The notes under the pieces were generated by a model. That model was not told where the DNA came from. It made no database searches and saw only the letters and a program-made list of their open reading frames with translations. The position numbers and the translations under genes are program-made. From Candidatus Adiutrix sp. (GTDB taxonomy: Bacteria; Desulfobacterota; Desulfarculia; Adiutricales; Adiutricaceae): 7,226 nucleotides of DNA. Shown piece by piece: positions 5,831 through 7,226 of the stretch (within the stretch, counting starts at the first letter, position 1; each line of letters begins with the position of its first letter). Location of the stretch: positions 1-7,226 of the forward strand of contig JAISRV010000017.1 in assembly GCA_031273445.1 (NCBI GenBank), written 5' to 3'.

Positions 5831-7226
5831 TCAGGCCCCGGCAAAAAGATGGTGGTCTTTCAGCAGGCGCCACAATACGGCCGCTTCAGCCGCGGGAACA
5901 AGCGAGACTTCAGTCAGGCCGGCGGCCGGTTTGACGCGTCTAGCTTCGAAGGTCGCGGGGTCAAGTTCGGCCGTCATAATTACATCGCTATATATTAACG
6001 CGTCAGGGCCGATTGTTAAAGAAGCTTCTTCGCCGGACCGTTTTATTTTCGCCAATTCTTTTGAGGCGAAGTGAAAACCGTCGGCGCCCGCCGCGAAACT
6101 TTCAGGCGACAGATGCACCCGGAATTTGTCCTGATACGGAGAGCCGCTGGTTGGGCAGAAAGCGGCGCAGTTGCCGCACTCGTTGCAGAAGTCGGCCAGA
6201 TTGACGACCTGAAAGGCCTGATCCAGCGTAAGCCGGCCCGAAGTTCTGATTTCAGTCTGTCCGTCTTTGAACACGGCCGTCTGAATGGGCTGGGCCAGTT
6301 TCTGCCCGGGGAGGGCCAGGTTGGCCCGGTTGGGGCAGACGGAGGCGCAAACGTTGCAGACCAGATCGCAGGAAAGGCAGCGGGCCGCCTCTTGTCTGGC
6401 TTCGGCCTCGGTGAAGGCCGCGACGTAGAGGTTAAAGTTAAGGCGCTCGGCCGGGGCTTTGTGCTCCGGCCGGGGGCCGAAGCCGCGGCGGGCCTGGCGT
6501 CGGCGCAGTTCGGCCAGATCGGGCCGGCGGTCGTCAGCCGGCGGCGCCGGCAGCCGGACCTCTTTATTGGCCGCCCTGGCGATCGCCAGGGCGGCCCGCC
6601 GGCCGTCGGCAATGGCCTGAATCAGGGAGGCCGCGCCGCGCCCGGCGTCGCCGCCGGCATAGACGCCCGCCAACTGGGTGGCGCCTGTCTCGGGGTTCAT
6701 CTTCAACTCTGGTTCCGGCCAGGCGTCGAGACGAACCTCCTGACCGACGGCTACGATGACGGCCTCGGCGGCTATTTCATATTCTGAAAAAGGCATTTTT
6801 TCAGGCCGCGCGCGGCCGGAGGCGTCGGGTTCGCCCAGCTTCATCCGGGAAACCTTAAGGCCCGCGACTTTCCCGTCTTTAACCAGCACTTTTTCGGGAG
6901 CGGCCAGTTCAACCAGAGTCACGCCTTCTTCCAGAGCCTCCCTGACCTCATCGGGGTCGGCCGGCATTTCCCGGCGGGTGCGGCGATAAACGATGGTCGC
7001 CTCGGAACCCAGGCGGCGGGCCGCGCGGGCCGCATCCATAGCCGAGTTGCCCGCGCCCAGAACAATGACTTTTCGCCCCAGGGCCGGCTTAAGGCCGCGC
7101 CGCGTCTGGCTCAGGAAAGTCAACTGGTCCATGACGCCGGCCGCGTCTTCGCCTTCGAGGCCGAGCCTGGCGCTGGCCTGGGCGCCGATGGCCAGATAGA
7201 CGTAATCGTGATTGCGGCGGAGATTC
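5831..7226 (-). CDS. ygfK: YgfK-like NAD(P)/FAD oxidoreductase with two C-terminal Fe-S clusters, 5' end beyond window
   Basis: The visible 464 residues are the C-terminal part of a GltD-related flavoprotein of the YgfK type ('putative selenate reductase subunit'; E. coli YgfK is about 1030 residues). The frame stays open to the right edge, reading DYVYLAIGAQ before the first internal Met, so the true start is outside. A nucleotide-binding fold shows GAGNSAMD (57-64) and ATIVYRR (76-82). The FAD-contact motif GVYAGGDAGRG is at 187-197. Then come two ferredoxin-like clusters: Cys283/286/290/293/297 (RCLSCDLVCNVCASVCP) and Cys347/350/353/357 (CNECGNCAAFCP), the latter with the YgfK-like PYQDKF continuation. 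It would move electrons between a pyridine nucleotide and an Fe-S acceptor or donor. In E. coli ygfK lies in the ygf/xdhD/ssnA purine-related region, and here xdhA follows after 17 nt. Partnership with XdhABC is inferred. Related GltD or dihydropyrimidine dehydrogenase-like subunits are the alternative. Confidence 0.82.
   Translation of the reverse strand, partial: NLRRNHDYVYLAIGAQASARLGLEGEDAAGVMDQLTFLSQTRRGLKPALGRKVIVLGAGNSAMDAARAARRLGSEATIVYRRTRREMPADPDEVREALEEGVTLVELAAPEKVLVKDGKVAGLKVSRMKLGEPDASGRARPEKMPFSEYEIAAEAVIVAVGQEVRLDAWPEPELKMNPETGATQLAGVYAGGDAGRGAASLIQAIADGRRAALAIARAANKEVRLPAPPADDRRPDLAELRRRQARRGFGPRPEHKAPAERLNFNLYVAAFTEAEARQEAARCLSCDLVCNVCASVCPNRANLALPGQKLAQPIQTAVFKDGQTEIRTSGRLTLDQAFQVVNLADFCNECGNCAAFCPTSGSPYQDKFRVHLSPESFAAGADGFHFASKELAKIKRSGEEASLTIGPDALIYSDVIMTAELDPATFEARRVKPAAGLTEVSLVPAAEAAVLWRLLKDHHLFAGA
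6569..6596. repeat. Perfect 28-bp palindrome inside the ygfK-like gene
   Basis: Each half is 14 bp, with no spacer and no mismatch; the centre is GCGATCGC between 6582 and 6583. In RNA it could fold into a 12-bp stem with a GATC loop. It encodes Ala-Ala-Leu-Ala-Ile-Ala-Arg-Ala-Ala just after the FAD-contact motif. GC-rich Ala codons favour such symmetry, but 14 consecutive matched pairs is more than expected by chance. Confidence 0.75.

Noticed and set aside
5814..5873. N-terminal extension of XdhA from the ATG at 5873
   Set aside because: It would overlap the ygfK-like gene by 43 nt. The start at 5813 has a well-placed SD and gives the family-typical N-terminus.
7133..7226. Start of the ygfK-like gene at the ATG at 7132
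   Set aside because: The frame continues upstream to the edge with conserved flavoprotein sequence (DYVYLAIGAQ...GLEGEDAAGV), so 7132 is an internal Met.

Overview
The window is a fragment of a GC-rich bacterial chromosome. It carries a purine transport and oxidation cluster, and all six protein-coding genes lie on the minus strand. Read in the direction of transcription (right to left), the order is: ygfK-like Fe-S flavoprotein (5' end beyond the right edge), xdhA (molybdenum subunit), xdhB (FAD subunit), xdhC (2x[2Fe-2S] subunit), an AzgA/PbuG-type purine-base permease, a 169-bp gap, then a XanP-like xanthine permease (3' end beyond the left edge). The plus strand shows only antisense shadow reading frames.

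The first five genes are packed very tightly. The gaps are 17, 11, 37 and 2 nt, each next gene has a good Shine-Dalgarno sequence, and in two cases the upstream stop codon sits inside or beside that SD. They very likely form one operon whose promoter lies beyond the right edge. The xanP-like gene follows a perfect GC-rich hairpin. It has its own sigma70-like promoter, crowded with short perfect dyads that look like operators, so it can probably be expressed separately.

Functionally, the two NCS2-superfamily permeases, from different branches, would import hypoxanthine/guanine/adenine and xanthine. XdhABC is the three-subunit, E. coli-like xanthine dehydrogenase type. It would hydroxylate purine bases at the Mo-pterin centre and pass electrons through two [2Fe-2S] clusters to FAD. 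The YgfK-like protein (NAD(P)H/FAD oxidoreductase with two C-terminal ferredoxin-like Cys clusters) is encoded immediately upstream of xdhA and is a plausible electron-transfer partner. In E. coli and several gut anaerobes ygfK lies among purine-degradation and Mo-hydroxylase genes, so this looks like an anaerobic or facultative purine-catabolism module. The taxon cannot be fixed from this sequence. GC-rich codon use and strong SD sites fit many bacteria, and an anaerobe is an inference from ygfK.

The least ordinary structures are: (i) a 41-bp-period imperfect tandem duplication at the xdhB/xdhC junction, whose second copy forms a 14-codon micro-ORF joined to both neighbours by ATGA stop/start overlaps; (ii) a perfect 28-bp palindrome inside the ygfK-like coding sequence; (iii) a compact dyad-rich promoter for xanP. 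No RNA genes, mobile elements or CRISPR arrays were seen. The only non-coding stretch above 100 bp is 519-687.
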